A stretch of 64,000 bases of DNA. Source: Castanea sativa (lineage: Eukaryota > Streptophyta > Magnoliopsida > Fagales > Fagaceae). The notes beneath the pieces are model-generated. The model did no database searches. It was not told where the DNA came from and saw nothing but the letters and a program-made list of their open reading frames with translations. Below, piece by piece: positions 12,796 through 23,922 of this stretch; position 1 is the first letter of the stretch, and the number at the start of each line of letters is the position of its first letter. The stretch spans positions 8,655,282 through 8,719,281 of the forward strand of contig NC_134016.1 in NCBI RefSeq assembly GCF_040712315.1. The letters run 5' to 3'. Both the position numbers and the translations under genes were made by a program.

Positions 12796-13204
12796 TGAAT
12801 CAGCACTAACTAGAACTAGAAGAAAAAACTAGAACTAGAATATTGAGAGGAAAAAACTAGAACTAGACGATTGACGTTGAATATTGAGAAGCTTTTTTTT
12901 TTTTTTGAGAAGCTTTATTATCAAATACTTTGAGAACCAATAGTATGTTGGTAAGTAATTTGTGGTTTTGCTTCTCTTAATATGTACTATAACATATATA
13001 GTGGCCAATGAGATTAATCCTAATCCCGCTTGAACTGTGTTCACCGACTCGCAATTTAAATAGAATCCTGACTCTGCATTTACGTTCTAACCGACTTACT
13101 CTTTCTTTTTTTTGGGTGCTATAACCAACGTACTGTATCGATCCTATGCATGGCAGATTACGTACAAATAAGAAAATATTCGAATTTTCAATTGTTCATT
13201 GAAC

Positions 13205-13661
13205 TATTCATCAAAACAGGGATTGAAATAAATTTTTTTTTTTAAATCAACAGTTTAATTGAGACTGAAACTTTGTTTGGTCTAAAAAAAAGTTTTAGTT
13301 GATGAGTCACTTAACAACAATTTGTTTCCCCCTCCAAAAGGGAAAAAAAATCGATTAAAAGGGCCAAAATATTAAAAAAAATTCATAAAAGTTCAAATAA
13401 GCATCTATTTAGTATTAGCAAATATGATTTGCTACGTGGAGTTTGATTTGATTTGATTTTTTTTTTCATCTTTGAGTTAAAATATGGGTTGATATGTGAT
13501 TTTTGAGTTAATTTGTAATGTTAGGTTTGATCTTAGGAGAGGAGCCAAGTTTTATTTTTCTTGAGTTCAATTCGAATTAGGCCCGAGTCTATAGAAAAGA
13601 AAAAAAATAATGCAACTCAGGGGCCTAGGGCCCTAATGTAGCTCTGTCTTTGCGGCTAGCT

Positions 13662-13703
<42 letters not shown>

Positions 13704-14010
13704 GGAGAGTACCAATCAAAACGAACCCCTAAGTCCTAACTAATTGAGCAAATCAAAATTAAATTATGAAATGTTAAAGGGGCAAAATCAAAATGGCTCC
13801 AGACTTTAGAGTTGTGATTTACTATTTACTTCCTAAACCTGCCACATGGGCTAGTACATCCAATTAAATCATGTTGCATGAACCATGTGATTAAATAACC
13901 AATAAAATTTTAAAACAAACGAAATAAATTTCTAAAATAAAATAATTTAACTAACTTTTTCTTTTCTTAAATATTTCATTGTTCTTCTCCAAAGTTTTTA
14001 CTCAAGTTCA

Positions 14011-14049
<39 letters not shown>

Positions 14050-14190
14050 AATCACTTTACTTGTTGGTGATGTAGCTAATTATTGGTATTTTGTGAAATC
14101 AACGAGTTCCATTTGATCTGACTTTAATGACCGCACAAGTTTCTAGCACTGACTATGATGAAAGCAAGAATTTCCAACCAGCATGGTTTA
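13205..14190. repeat. Direct repeat flanking the MADS-like gene, copy 2
   Basis: Partner of 9960-10880. It differs by an AT microsatellite at about 13664-13700 in place of the A-rich stretch of copy 1. Non-coding. Confidence 0.6.
13664..13700. repeat. AT microsatellite
   Basis: About 18 AT dinucleotides inside the second direct repeat. Confidence 0.9.
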
Positions 14191-14984
14191 AAACCAAATA
14201 ATTTTTTTCCCTCTCTTATAACTAGTATAATTATATCTAATTATACACACACACACACATATATACATATATATATATATATATATAAATGTTTATCTTA
14301 TTTTTTAATTTCTGCTTAAAAGTTAAAACCATATTTTACACATAATTGCCAAATTTTATACGAAAGAAATCTATAAAAATAAGAATGACATACATTTTTG
14401 TTGTCACTTCATATTTTGAAATAACAAAATACAAAACAAAGCAATTAGTCATCTGCCCATAATTAAGTGTATCACAATAAGGAAAAAAAGGCCAAAAGTC
14501 AATTTTATTTTACTTTTTTCAATTTTATTTTGTTGTCACTTGCTTTTAAAATTGTGTGTGCCATTGTGTATAATATATATGCCATTTTCCTTATTTAATA
14601 TTTTTTAAATGTATTGCACTTAGTAAATTCATTCTTTTATTTTGTCACATGGGTATTAACTATCAATATGATCTATTTTATTATTTTATCCCATTATTAT
14701 TTTTACGTTATAATTATTTTATTTTCCTAAAAAGTGCATGCTTCTCCCCCCCCCCCCCCCTCCCCAACTTTTCACCTTTCTCACTAGATACTTTTTTTCC
14801 CCATTCATCTCCACATTTTTAGATTTAAATATGCTCTCTCTCTCTCTCTCTCATTTTTTTTTTATTGTATGTTTTCATTGATATAGATTTTACGATTTTT
14901 TGACCAAAGATTGATTGATTTTTTTTATTGGTTAAGAACAGTTGATATTAATTTGAGATTAATGTTTGTGTTTTTTGACTAAGG
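14191..14984. other. A/T-rich spacer
   Basis: No gene is visible. It holds AC/AT microsatellites (about 14246-14287), a run of 15 C at 14746-14760 and a short CT array near 14834-14852. Confidence 0.5.
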
Positions 14985-15560
14985 ACAATGTCAGGACTAC
15001 GAACCTCAAAAAGCACTAACAGAACATCCTTAGGAAAATATGAGCAACCCTCTGCAGGTGCAGAGAGACTATAACGCCCTAGGACTCCGAGGATGCCAAC
15101 ATGCCCTTGGGAGACCGAGAACCAATGCTAAAGGTCGTCAGATGCAAACCGAGGATGAGGAGGAAGATTTATTGTCAAGCTAGGAAGAAAGGGAAGAGGA
15201 CATATAAAGCATCCATCACCTCCGTATTCAATACTTTGCACCTACTTAGCTGGTCGCATCAATGAGAAAATGAACTCTGAATAGTGTCAACCTAGCTCAT
15301 AACCCAGTGTAGAAAGCTTCTAGTAAGGCCTTGATGGGAAAAATATCGGAGAAATCGAAACCTGACCCTCCAAATGTAGGGCTCAAATACATCTCGGTTG
15401 ATTATGTAAAGCCGAGAAGCCCTTGGAGGAAAGGGATTCATTTTTTTAGAATGATAAACCATTTGTAATCACTACCTCGGACTAAATCTGATGAACTCAA
15501 TATAGGCCCTTTGAGGCTGTTTCTTACTTATGTGCATTCATTCACACTTAGAATTAATTC
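14985..15560. mobile_element. LTR-like segment, degraded
   Basis: A G/C-richer block that begins TGTCAGGACTACGAACCTC. It contains a GGTCGCATCAATGAGAAAATG stretch like the GCATTAATG.GGAA.TGA core of the solo LTRs at 41756 and 50818. The right end was not located and no target duplication was seen, so family membership is tentative. Confidence 0.4.
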
Positions 15561-18329
15561 AGTCACCTCCAGTCAAATCTTTTCATCTTGTTAAGGGTAT
15601 TTAAGGTTCATTAAGCATTCTATCTCTTAAAAATTAACTGTGTGGGTAAAAGTAGCAAGTTTAGACTTGAGACTGACCTGTCTCACTTTTTTCCTGCCAC
15701 AATATTTATTTTACTTCATATTTCATCTTTCTATTTGATTTATACTTTTACTCAACACTTTAATCACTTTGCTATTTGCTTTAATCAATAATTAATAGAC
15801 AATAGCTATATTGTTATAATCTTCTAAAGTTTCTAAAGTGGAACTTTTGGTATAATCTATAGCATTCAAAGGTTGGTTAATGACAATTTATTGTGATGGA
15901 AACTATAGTTTACTACCACCTACATATTTTAGATTGAATTCAAAGTTGTACTATGTTAATTTTTATTCCTTTTCCTCTTTTCTATGAAATATGTTTGATA
16001 ATTTATATATAAATTGCATAAACATGGATTTGTTTATGTTTTTAAAAATGTCCACTAACTATTTGGGTAAATAACAATGGAAAAGAACATTTAATTGAAA
16101 GTAGATTCGCTAAAAAAGGAGAACATCAACTTAGAAGTTATTTAATTTTAAAATGTAAGCTTCAAATTAAGCAAAGAAATTCAACTCTTTAATATATATG
16201 TCAAGCTTTGGAGAGCTCACAATTTTTCACATCATTATTATCTTTAAAAAATTGACTTAATTTCCTTTATTATTTGTTTAAAGACTTAATCTGAATTATT
16301 TCTTCAGAAACCCTAAACTTGATGCATCAGGCTTCTCCCCCTGTTTCCAGTCCAATCTCTCCTCTAGCAACGTATTTGATGCGTTAAATTTGTCACAAAC
16401 GTTTAAATTTATCATCAGTTTTATATTACATTGAGTTTACTTGTGTTGCTAATCTTTGTTTGCGTCTGAATAAGGCTTGAGTATAACTTGATCTAATATT
16501 TCTTTCATCTTTGAAATTTCAGAATATATCAGGAAACCATAAGAGAATCTGACAAAAGAGGGAATCCAAGAAAGGAAGATGAAGACAAGGCACGGGGTTT
16601 CTTTAGGAAGTGAGTGATAAGGTATCAAGGTTGAGTGTGCATGTGATGGGTTCTAAAATATTTGGCTCTTAGAGCTCTGATTGTTTGTGTTTGTGCATGA
16701 GTTCCTCTTGCATGGTTTGATCATCATCTATCCACTTTGATCTCTCTTCAGATTCTCATGTGTGGCTGTCTCTGTGTTGATCTTCTCTAGCAAAAACTTT
16801 GGCAGCAAGGGACAAACAATATTTTGAAAATAGTACATCCACAGGCCTCTCTTGGATGCTAACTATGGTGTATGTCCCTCTTAGTAGTTGTTGCATCTTC
16901 ATCATTATCACAAGTTTAAGATAAAGATTACCCTTATCAATAGTCATAATTTTGATAAACTTAGGTTTTTAGATATTTAAATTGATATTTAGTTGATTTT
17001 AGGTATCATTCTTTTGTGGACTAGGTGGTTTTTTGAAAACAATATGGCAGATTTTGGAAAAAAAAATTTGAGAAGAATTGGCAAATTTGAAATTAAAGTC
17101 GCAAAACAATCAAAACAATTTTTGTCTTTCAATTTATTACTAATTTTTCTTTTAACATTGCAACATCTTTTCGCTAAATTATTTGGTTTTCGAAAATTAT
17201 TTTGTGAAAAAAGCATCTATTGCAATGTATTTAGTTATGTGGTCTTTTTTTTGAAACTCGGCTTTCATTCTTAAATTAGAAATTGATTTCACCAAAGTCG
17301 AGTTTTATACAATTCAATGATATGCATGTGGCAAACATGAAACTCAATTTTCAAAAACCAAATATTCAAAATAAAAAAGGCCTTGCAACATTTATTGGAC
17401 AATATATTATTTTGTTTAACATAAAAGAAAGATTAAATCTATTTAGTTTATTACGGTTGTTCTTGAGAAGGGAGTACAACTCCATGGAAGATAATTGAAA
17501 TTCTAATGTTTATTTTTCATTTAATTGCATATTTCATATTGAGGTTAAGGATTTTTTAGATTTGAATCTTATTGTGCAATTAAAGAAGAAGAAACAAAGA
17601 ATTGATTAAACTTTTTACAAATATATGTCGAAGTTACGTTTGCAAAATATTCAAATACATCATTGAAAAATAAATAAATTTGCTAATTATTGTGCTCATT
17701 TAAGGTTCATTCCCAAAAGGTTACAATATTTGTTGAATGGTACAAGATTTTACAAATTGCATTAATTGAAACCCACAATTTTATGTTTTAATTTATTATA
17801 TGTGTTCAATTTTATTTTAGATTTCATCTTGCAAAATTGCTTCAATTTGTAAATTATTAATGTTACCTCATGTTCTAATTATACTATGCAATTATACAAA
17901 ATAAGTTTTCCTATTAAATTATAATAATATGATGATTATAGTAAATTAAACAAAGATTAAATCATATCTTGTACCTAATAGCTTTCTCATGCATTGCACG
18001 GGTTAACGACTTGTAATACAATATTTCTGATAAAATTTGTGTAAAGAAAACAAAAACACTAAGTTGTCTAAAGAGTAAAGACTAATAGTTACATATTTAT
18101 GAATAAAAAGAATTGATGCAACACACAAGTCAATCACTAGTATAATAAAAAAGTTGTTAATTTTTATCAAAACTCGTCGTATGATGAGTTATGATGAAAA
18201 TTGTGTAAATAATTGTGATACTACCATTGTTTTCAAGTTTAAACCGGCAATGTAGTCAACAAAATGGCCATTAACATGGCCACGTCACGTGTTGGTTGAA
18301 ATGGCATGGCATGTGGAGTGTCTAAATTA
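15561..18329. other. A/T-rich spacer
   Basis: No supported gene. A possible exon fragment at about 16522-16610 (after a TTGAAATTTCAG acceptor-like site, ending GGTTTCTTTAGGAAGTGA) matches no family I know. ACTCGA words at 17240-17360 belong to the dispersed family noted at 1040. Confidence 0.45.
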
Positions 18330-18475
18330 ATGGCCCGTTTGGTTAGAGATTTCTAGTAATGTTGTTTAAGTGTTATGAAAATATATATGGATTAAAAAGT
18401 GTTATAGAAATATATGTAAGAGTATTTAAATACTAAAAACTGTTATTTAAATACCTCTATCAATCGGGCCCTAAG
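18330..18475. mobile_element. Small MITE candidate
   Basis: The ends GGCCCGTTTGGTTAGAG and, reverse-complemented, AGGGCCCGATTGATAGAG are inverted repeats enclosing about 110 bp of A/T-rich sequence. The target duplication is not clear. Confidence 0.45.
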
Positions 18476-19034
18476 CCTCTCCAATTTAGCACCAATGCCC
18501 ATCTATATTGGCAACAGAATCTCAAGACCCACAAAAATTAGCAACAATCGGTGAAGATTTATACTGTTGATTCATGACTGAAGATTTATAAGCTCGAAAT
18601 GTGGATTATAAAAATAAGTAATAACAAAAAAGAGTATAAAGAGAATGATCAATTGAAATTGAACAAAATCAATAACAACTTGAACTTCACACCAAAAGTT
18701 TGTTTTCTTTTTAGGATGGGACACAAAAACCAGCACTTCAGTACCCAAATCATCCAATGTCTAAAGTCAAAATAACACTTCAATCCAAACACACAAGGTT
18801 ATAAAAAGTGTATTATGAATTTATAAACAAGAGTAATTTAGTAAATTGAACTTAAATATAATTTCATTTAAAGTTCTATTTATGTGCTGTCACCAAAAGA
18901 TAAATAGTAATAGTTATTCCATTACAACTTCTTGTATTTCTTGTAATACTAATTTCTAATGCACTATTTGTAACCATCATTACATTATACTAAATGTGTC
19001 ATTAGCGTTTTTAATAAAAATATTTAATATTCAA

Positions 19035-19192
19035 ATCTCCCTCTCTCAGCCAAGAGCCTTGTAGTTTAATTAGCACATTTTGATACAAAAAGTGTTTTAG
19101 AGTCTATGTAGAAAAGTTCAAGTTGTGGAGTTAGCAACATATTGTAACTATAAAAAAAAAAAAAAAAAAACTCTCAGTCATTGTAATTGTTG

Positions 19193-19229
<37 letters not shown>

Positions 19230-19804
19230 CTATTATTGACCATATCAAAGGAGACATTATATTTCTTATGGCCTTAGTGTAAGGGGTCAAATTGCCAAAA
19301 TTGACAAATTCTTGACTATTTAATGTACGTAGGTACTTAATACTAGGTAAAGGAAAACTTAACTAGAGAAGAGGGAAATGCTACGATATATCTTGGCATG
19401 GGTCTTCTCAAAAAAAATTCTTGGCATGGGAAATGCTACTCATATCCATATATGATTGGAAATTAGGCCAAGTAAATGCGTGTATATAAATTTAGTGTCT
19501 CCTCGAGATCCAAAAAAGGTACACTTATCGCTTCAAATCCCATCCCATGGCCAAGCTGGATTGGCATAAATTATGAATAATAGTGGCGAGTCCTCGATCA
19601 TCCATTTTGACTGGCTATTAATTAGAATATATATGGAGAGTAATTATGAAGATGGTAAAATTGCAAAATTAATCTCTTATCCACGCCCGAATTTACCAGC
19701 TTAATTACCGATTCAGCCAAAATCAAATGAGGAGTTTTTGGAAACAAATGAGAAGAAATCTAAACAAGATTTGCTATTATCTTTTTTGTCCTGCGATCAG
19801 GGCC
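19035..19804 (+). promoter_or_regulatory. Upstream region of thaumatin-like gene 2
   Basis: Homologous to 1615-3370 but without the Mutator-like MITE, the doubled 145-bp stretch or the MITE next to the TATA box. It has its own AT microsatellite (about 19196-19225). This probably represents the less altered version of the promoter. Confidence 0.55.
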
Positions 19805-19812
19805 TATATAAT
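19805..19812 (+). promoter_or_regulatory. TATA box of thaumatin-like gene 2
   Basis: TATATAAT lies 72 bp before the start codon, in the same context as in gene 1. Confidence 0.65.
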
Positions 19813-19876
19813 TATAGTTCCCTCATTTTAAATCTTGCATTGGCAAAACACAAAAAATATTATAAAATCAGATCAA

Positions 19877-20889
19877 ATGGAAATCCAAGCACTTCTAGGC
19901 CTTAGCTTGGCATTCCTCTTCTTTTCTGGTCAAAATTCTCATTTCCTTTCTCTCTTTCTCCTTGAGTTTTCTTTTTTCTATTTATTTATGCTCATTCACT
20001 TTTTCTTTGTGAAATTTTTTTGTATTCCTTTTTGTAATTAACTACTGTATAAGTAAATTATAACAATATTTAAAAAAATATATATATATGCTTAACAATG
20101 TGTTTGTAAGTTTTTGGACACCCTCTCCTTGTAAGCCATTTTTCAAAAGTATGTTCTATTAACGAGTGTGTAACAATAAAGATTATTTAATGCTCTTTAC
20201 TTATATGTGTAGGGGCTCACTCAGTGACATTCACATTAACAAACAAGTGCTCCTACACAGTATGGCCAGGAACCCTAACTGGTGGTGGAGGGGCACAATT
20301 ATCATCAACCGGTTTTGAGCTAGACAGCGGAGCTTCAACGACCCTTGATGTTCCCGCTACATGGTCAGGCCGAATATTTGCTCGAACTCAATGCTCCACT
20401 GACAGTACCGGCAAGTTCTCTTGTTTAACAGCCGACTGTGCCTCTGGCCAGGTTGCATGCAATGGCGCAGGTGCCATCCCACCAGCATCACTCGCAGAAT
20501 TCACTTTATCCGGCTCTGGTGGAAATGATTTCTATGATGTTAGCCTCGTAGATGGGTTCAACTTGCCTTTATCAATAACGCCACAAGGCGCAGCCAGTTG
20601 CCAAAGCACGAGCTGCCCGGGGAACGTAAACAGCGTATGCCCGTCAGAGCTAGCCGTGACAGGACCTAATGGCAGCGTGATTGCTTGCAAGAGTGCATGT
20701 TTGGCTTTGAATCAGCCACAATACTGTTGCACTGGCGCTTTTGGGACCCCGGCTACATGTCCACCTACCAACTATTCCACGATTTTCAAGAACCAGTGCC
20801 CTCAGGCTTATAGTTATGCCTATGATGATAAAACTAGCACATTTACGTGCCCTACTGGAGCTAATTATCTTATCACATTCTGTCCTTAA
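19877..20889 (+). CDS. Thaumatin-like protein 2 (PR-5 family), secreted
   Basis: Exons 19877-19928 and 20213-20889 are separated by a 284-bp GT-AG intron splitting the same Gly codon as in gene 1; the product is 242 residues. The first 19 or so residues form a signal peptide. All 16 cysteines, the thaumatin signature and the acidic-cleft Arg/Glu/Asp residues are present, so a secreted, disulfide-rich extracellular defence protein is expected. It is about 93% identical to gene 1, with changes scattered and none touching a cysteine. The 3' UTR keeps a canonical AATAAA. It is the middle member of the array; the third copy survives only as a 3' scrap at 23825-23884. Whether the two products differ in glucan binding or expression cannot be read from the sequence. 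Confidence 0.93.
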
Positions 20890-20932
20890 GCTGGAAGCAA
20901 ACGAATAATTCCTTGTACACTAATTGACAAGA

Positions 20933-20938
20933 AATAAA
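20933..20938 (+). terminator. Polyadenylation signal of thaumatin-like gene 2
   Basis: AATAAA lies 44 bp behind the stop codon. The same signal exists in the third copy (27823-27828), where it is cut off from its coding end by the hAT insertion. In gene 1 the matching place reads AATAAT (5398-5403). Confidence 0.55.
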
Positions 20939-21024
20939 ATCATTATCTTTTTTCTTTTCTTTTTTTTTTTTCTTTTTTTTATAATAAAATGAGTAATGCT
21001 ATGGATACAACCTGAGATGATCAC

Positions 21025-21356
21025 AGTATTAGCTAATAAGGGATTGTTTGAACATGTTGAAGTACTTCACTCATCTTTGAAAGCAGGACATGGTTTAAAT
21101 CCTGAAATTAAAGGTTTTAACATTCTTCAAAATTTTGATTAGCTTCAACTGTACTGATTTGCAATGGAATGTTTCTACCTGATGAAAGAAGTTGGATGTG
21201 AATTGAACCAGACAAGTCATCCTTTAAAATAATAACTGGCTTAGAATCAAATTGAGAAACAAAATTTTCAGCTAAGGTAAGGCAAGACGCTCAAATGTAT
21301 TATGGTGAATATCTCAAGGTTGTTGAGGAGGAAGAGATTGTGGTGAGCAATAATTG
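21025..21356 (+). pseudogene. PPR-type gene fragment, unit II copy
   Basis: Read with frame changes, this stretch gives text typical of pentatricopeptide repeat proteins: LFEHVEVLHSSLKAGHGLNP, then KGFNIL, then LISFNCTDL, FYLMKEVGCE, PDKSSFKII and GLESNG, followed by an acidic tail. At least one base is missing near GATTTGCAATGGAATG and two in-frame TGA codons interrupt the tail, so it is dead. The same fragment occurs at 28570-28903 with fewer stops. It shows no intron, and the parent gene is not in the window. The PPR assignment rests on wording alone and is moderately sure. Confidence 0.45.
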
Positions 21357-22023
21357 ACTTTGTAGGATAAAGTGTACGGTTATGTCCTGGAAAGAGGATG
21401 TGCTAAGATCACACTTTTTTACATGAAGGAAAAGTATTACCTACATCTATGGCAAAACCAACTTTTGTTAAATTACCATTTTTTCAAATGTTTAAATTAT
21501 TAAGAAATTATGAATTTTAGTTATTTAACTATAATTTTAACACTCTCTCTAAGCTCAAACTCTTTTTTAATTAGTGGGACCTAATACGTGGGATTTTTAA
21601 TATTTTAAATGCGAGTTAGAGTGAAAACAGAATTAAATTACCAATTTTCTAAAAAGTTTAAGCTATCGAAAAATTGTGAATTTAATCACTTAAACATAAT
21701 TTTAACTGTTTTCATCTGTAAAACCTTTTGGAGAGGCATTGAAGTTTCACAAAAAGGATAGGCCAGATTGGCACTAATCACTCTTTATTTTTGACTAAGA
21801 GAATCAATCACTTAATACATGCTTAACAACTATATGCTAGAATAAGGAGAAGTTGTTATCTTACTTCCATTGAAACAATACAAACTATGAGTTATTTACT
21901 TAATATCCGTTTTGATAATGGTTCTTGCTATTTACATGTGCCATTTATGGCTATCCCCTATTGTCATGACCAATAAGTGTCTAGCTGGGAGCATAAGCTG
22001 CCCTAAAATAAATATCCATCCAT
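21357..22023. other. Duplicated spacer block, unit II copy
   Basis: Non-coding and homologous to 28904-29941. From 21717 it is also homologous to 8150 onwards. An internal piece of roughly 80 bp or more present in the other copies is missing before GTGTCTAGCTGGGAGC. Confidence 0.55.
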
Positions 22024-22609
22024 TTTTAGGATTAGTGTCCTAAAATCGTATTGTACGATGCTGTGTATGATATTATGTTATAAATAATGAAATTGTTTTA
22101 TTATCTAAAATAATAGTAACATAAATATTTGGACATTATCATATAGTCCTTGAGATACATAATATGTGATTAGTCACAGAAGATATAAATCACAAGTTCT
22201 TTGTAAACTCAAAACCATAGTTCGTAGTTGGTGATGAAATTTGGCATTTCATCTGTCATCTATGAAGAATATAACGTGTCAACTAAGATAGTTTGTCTTA
22301 ATCATGGAAGTGGAGACTTCTAGTTGATATGTTAATGTGTCTTAAGTGTATAAGACATATTGAACTGGACCGCTGTGAGATTAATTATTCTATTAACAAC
22401 TGTCAACTGAATAATAAATCTTACGACTTTAATTTACATGAACTCTCAATCCTGAGAGAATAGTGAACCCGATCATGAAATATAGGTTGCTTTGATATAT
22501 CAAGAGTGAGATCTAATTCAACGGTCAAAACCTTAGTATGTTGGGCAGCTACACGTAATGCTAAAGAAACAGATATCTACAAGATGGAATTCATAGTCTC
22601 TTTGTAAAT
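22024..22609 (+). mobile_element. Copia-type LTR, 5' part only, unit II copy
   Basis: It begins (mutated start TTTTAGGATTAGTG) at the same host position, behind ATCCATCCAT, as the complete solo LTR at 29942. It follows the sequence of the Copia LTR at 48376. It stops at CTCTTTGTA, exactly where the unit III copy is also interrupted, so the interruption predates duplication of the block. Confidence 0.7.
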
Positions 22610-23337
22610 TAGCAACAATCGGTGAAGATTTATACAGTTAGGCTCAAGATGTGCCAATCGGCACTCCAACAGTGCCGATTGGCCCATCATTCCAACAGTC
22701 CTTGTTTTGTCCAATTTTATGATTTTGAAATTGTTTTACTCAAATTTTGCTTTATTGAAGGTCCCTATACAATAAGATTTTTCAAAATTAGGGTCATTCG
22801 GTCATTCCTCATCCATTTTGAAAAAAAAGAAATCATTTTTTCCTTAAATATCAAGGTTTTCAAAAATCATGCATCAATTTGCAAACTAGGGGTATTCGAC
22901 CATGCTTCATTCATTTTCAAAAAAAAAAAAAAAAAAAAAAAGATCATCACCATCATTTTTTCAAAAAAAAAAAATCAAGAATTCCAAAAATCATGCATCC
23001 ATTTGTAAACTAGGGGCATTCAGCCATGCCTCATCCATTTTGAAAAAAAAATCCTCAAAAGTCAAGGTTTTCAAAAGCATGCTTTAATTTGCAGGCTAGG
23101 GGCATTCAGCTATGCCTCATTCAAGTAAGATCACCCATGTCAAAACCTGTCAGGTAAATTCAAACCTTTGCATCACAACGCTTCATTAGGTAAACTCCAA
23201 ACCTTTTTGGATCAAGCTATTACAAGAATAAGTCCATACATATCAAAGTCATCAAATGCAAAGATCAAAGAGTGGTATTCGTAAGTTATACAAGTTAACT
23301 GACTAGAAGTCAACTCTTGTTTTTTTTGTAGGAAATA
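22610..23337. repeat. Module of GGGGCATTCGGCCATGCCTCA repeats, unit II copy
   Basis: Three or four imperfect tandem copies of about 120 bp, each with AAACTAGGGGCATTC, CATGCCTCATTCATTTT, an A-tract and CAAAAATCATGCATC. They are followed by a CAGGTAAATTC...GTCAACTCTTG.TTTTT.TAG segment. This resembles internal tandem repeats of large Gypsy-type elements (inference). Matches 30543-31437 and 31500-32010. Confidence 0.6.
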
Positions 23338-23822
23338 AAAAGGAAAAATCTCCTGAGCTTCAATTTTCAAAGGACAAATCTCCTAACAAAATTTCGAAAG
23401 GATAAATCTCCTAAAATATTTCTCAAAAAGGAAAAATCTCCTAAAAAAAATTTTAAATGGATAAATCTTCCAAAACATTTTTTTAAAAAGGAAAAATATC
23501 CTAAAATCAAATTTTCAAAAGGACAAATCTCCTAAAAAAATTTCAAAGGATAAATCTCCTAAAACATTTTTTTTTTCCAAAAGGAAAAATCTCCTAAACA
23601 AATTTTCAAAGGAAAAATCACCTAAACAAATCTTCAAAGGAAAAATCTCCATGAACACATCTTCATAAAAGGAAAAATCTCTTGACTAAATATTCAATGG
23701 ACAAATCTCCATGAAAACATTTTCATAAAAGGAAAAATCTTCTAAACAAATCTTTAAAAGGAATAATCTCCTGAAGAAATCTTCAAAATGACAAATCTCG
23801 ATGAACACATCTTCATAAAAGG
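23338..23822. repeat. AATCTCC minisatellite, unit II copy
   Basis: About 17 degenerate units of 25-35 bp around AAAGGAAAAATCTCCTAAAC / CTTCAAAAGGACAAATCTCC. The array continues at 31438-31500 and 32010-32480 in unit III. It ends abruptly at the unit III junction in a thaumatin-like exon, which makes it a likely breakpoint. Confidence 0.75.
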
Positions 23823-23824
23823 CG

Positions 23825-23884
23825 AAAACTAGCACATTTACGTGCCCTACTGGAGCTAATTATCTTGTCACATTTTGTCCTTAA
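23825..23884 (+). pseudogene. 3' end of a third thaumatin-like gene
   Basis: The last 20 codons (from [10 protein letters not shown] to TFCP and stop) match gene 2 at 20830-20889 with few changes. They are followed by the shared 3' UTR. Everything upstream is replaced by the AATCTCC minisatellite of unit II, so this is the left edge of a tandem duplication whose breakpoint lies inside the coding exon. The 3' UTR is then split by the hAT element at 23923. Confidence 0.85.
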
Positions 23885-23922
23885 GCTGGAAGCTAACAAA
23901 TAATTCCTTGTACACTAATTGA

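Noticed and set aside
12579..12809. 76-codon plus-strand frame with repeated CFAVHVVLVQ
   Set aside because: Antisense shadow of the duplicated acidic unit of the MADS-like gene.
9960..14190. Direct repeats 9960-10880 and 13205-14190 as LTRs of one element around the MADS-like gene
   Set aside because: No TG/CA ends, no primer-binding or polypurine site and no target duplication; they look like duplicated spacer.
16522..16610. Possible coding exon ending in GGTTTCTTTAGGAAGTGA
   Set aside because: Unrecognised, short, and no companion exon; not enough to call.
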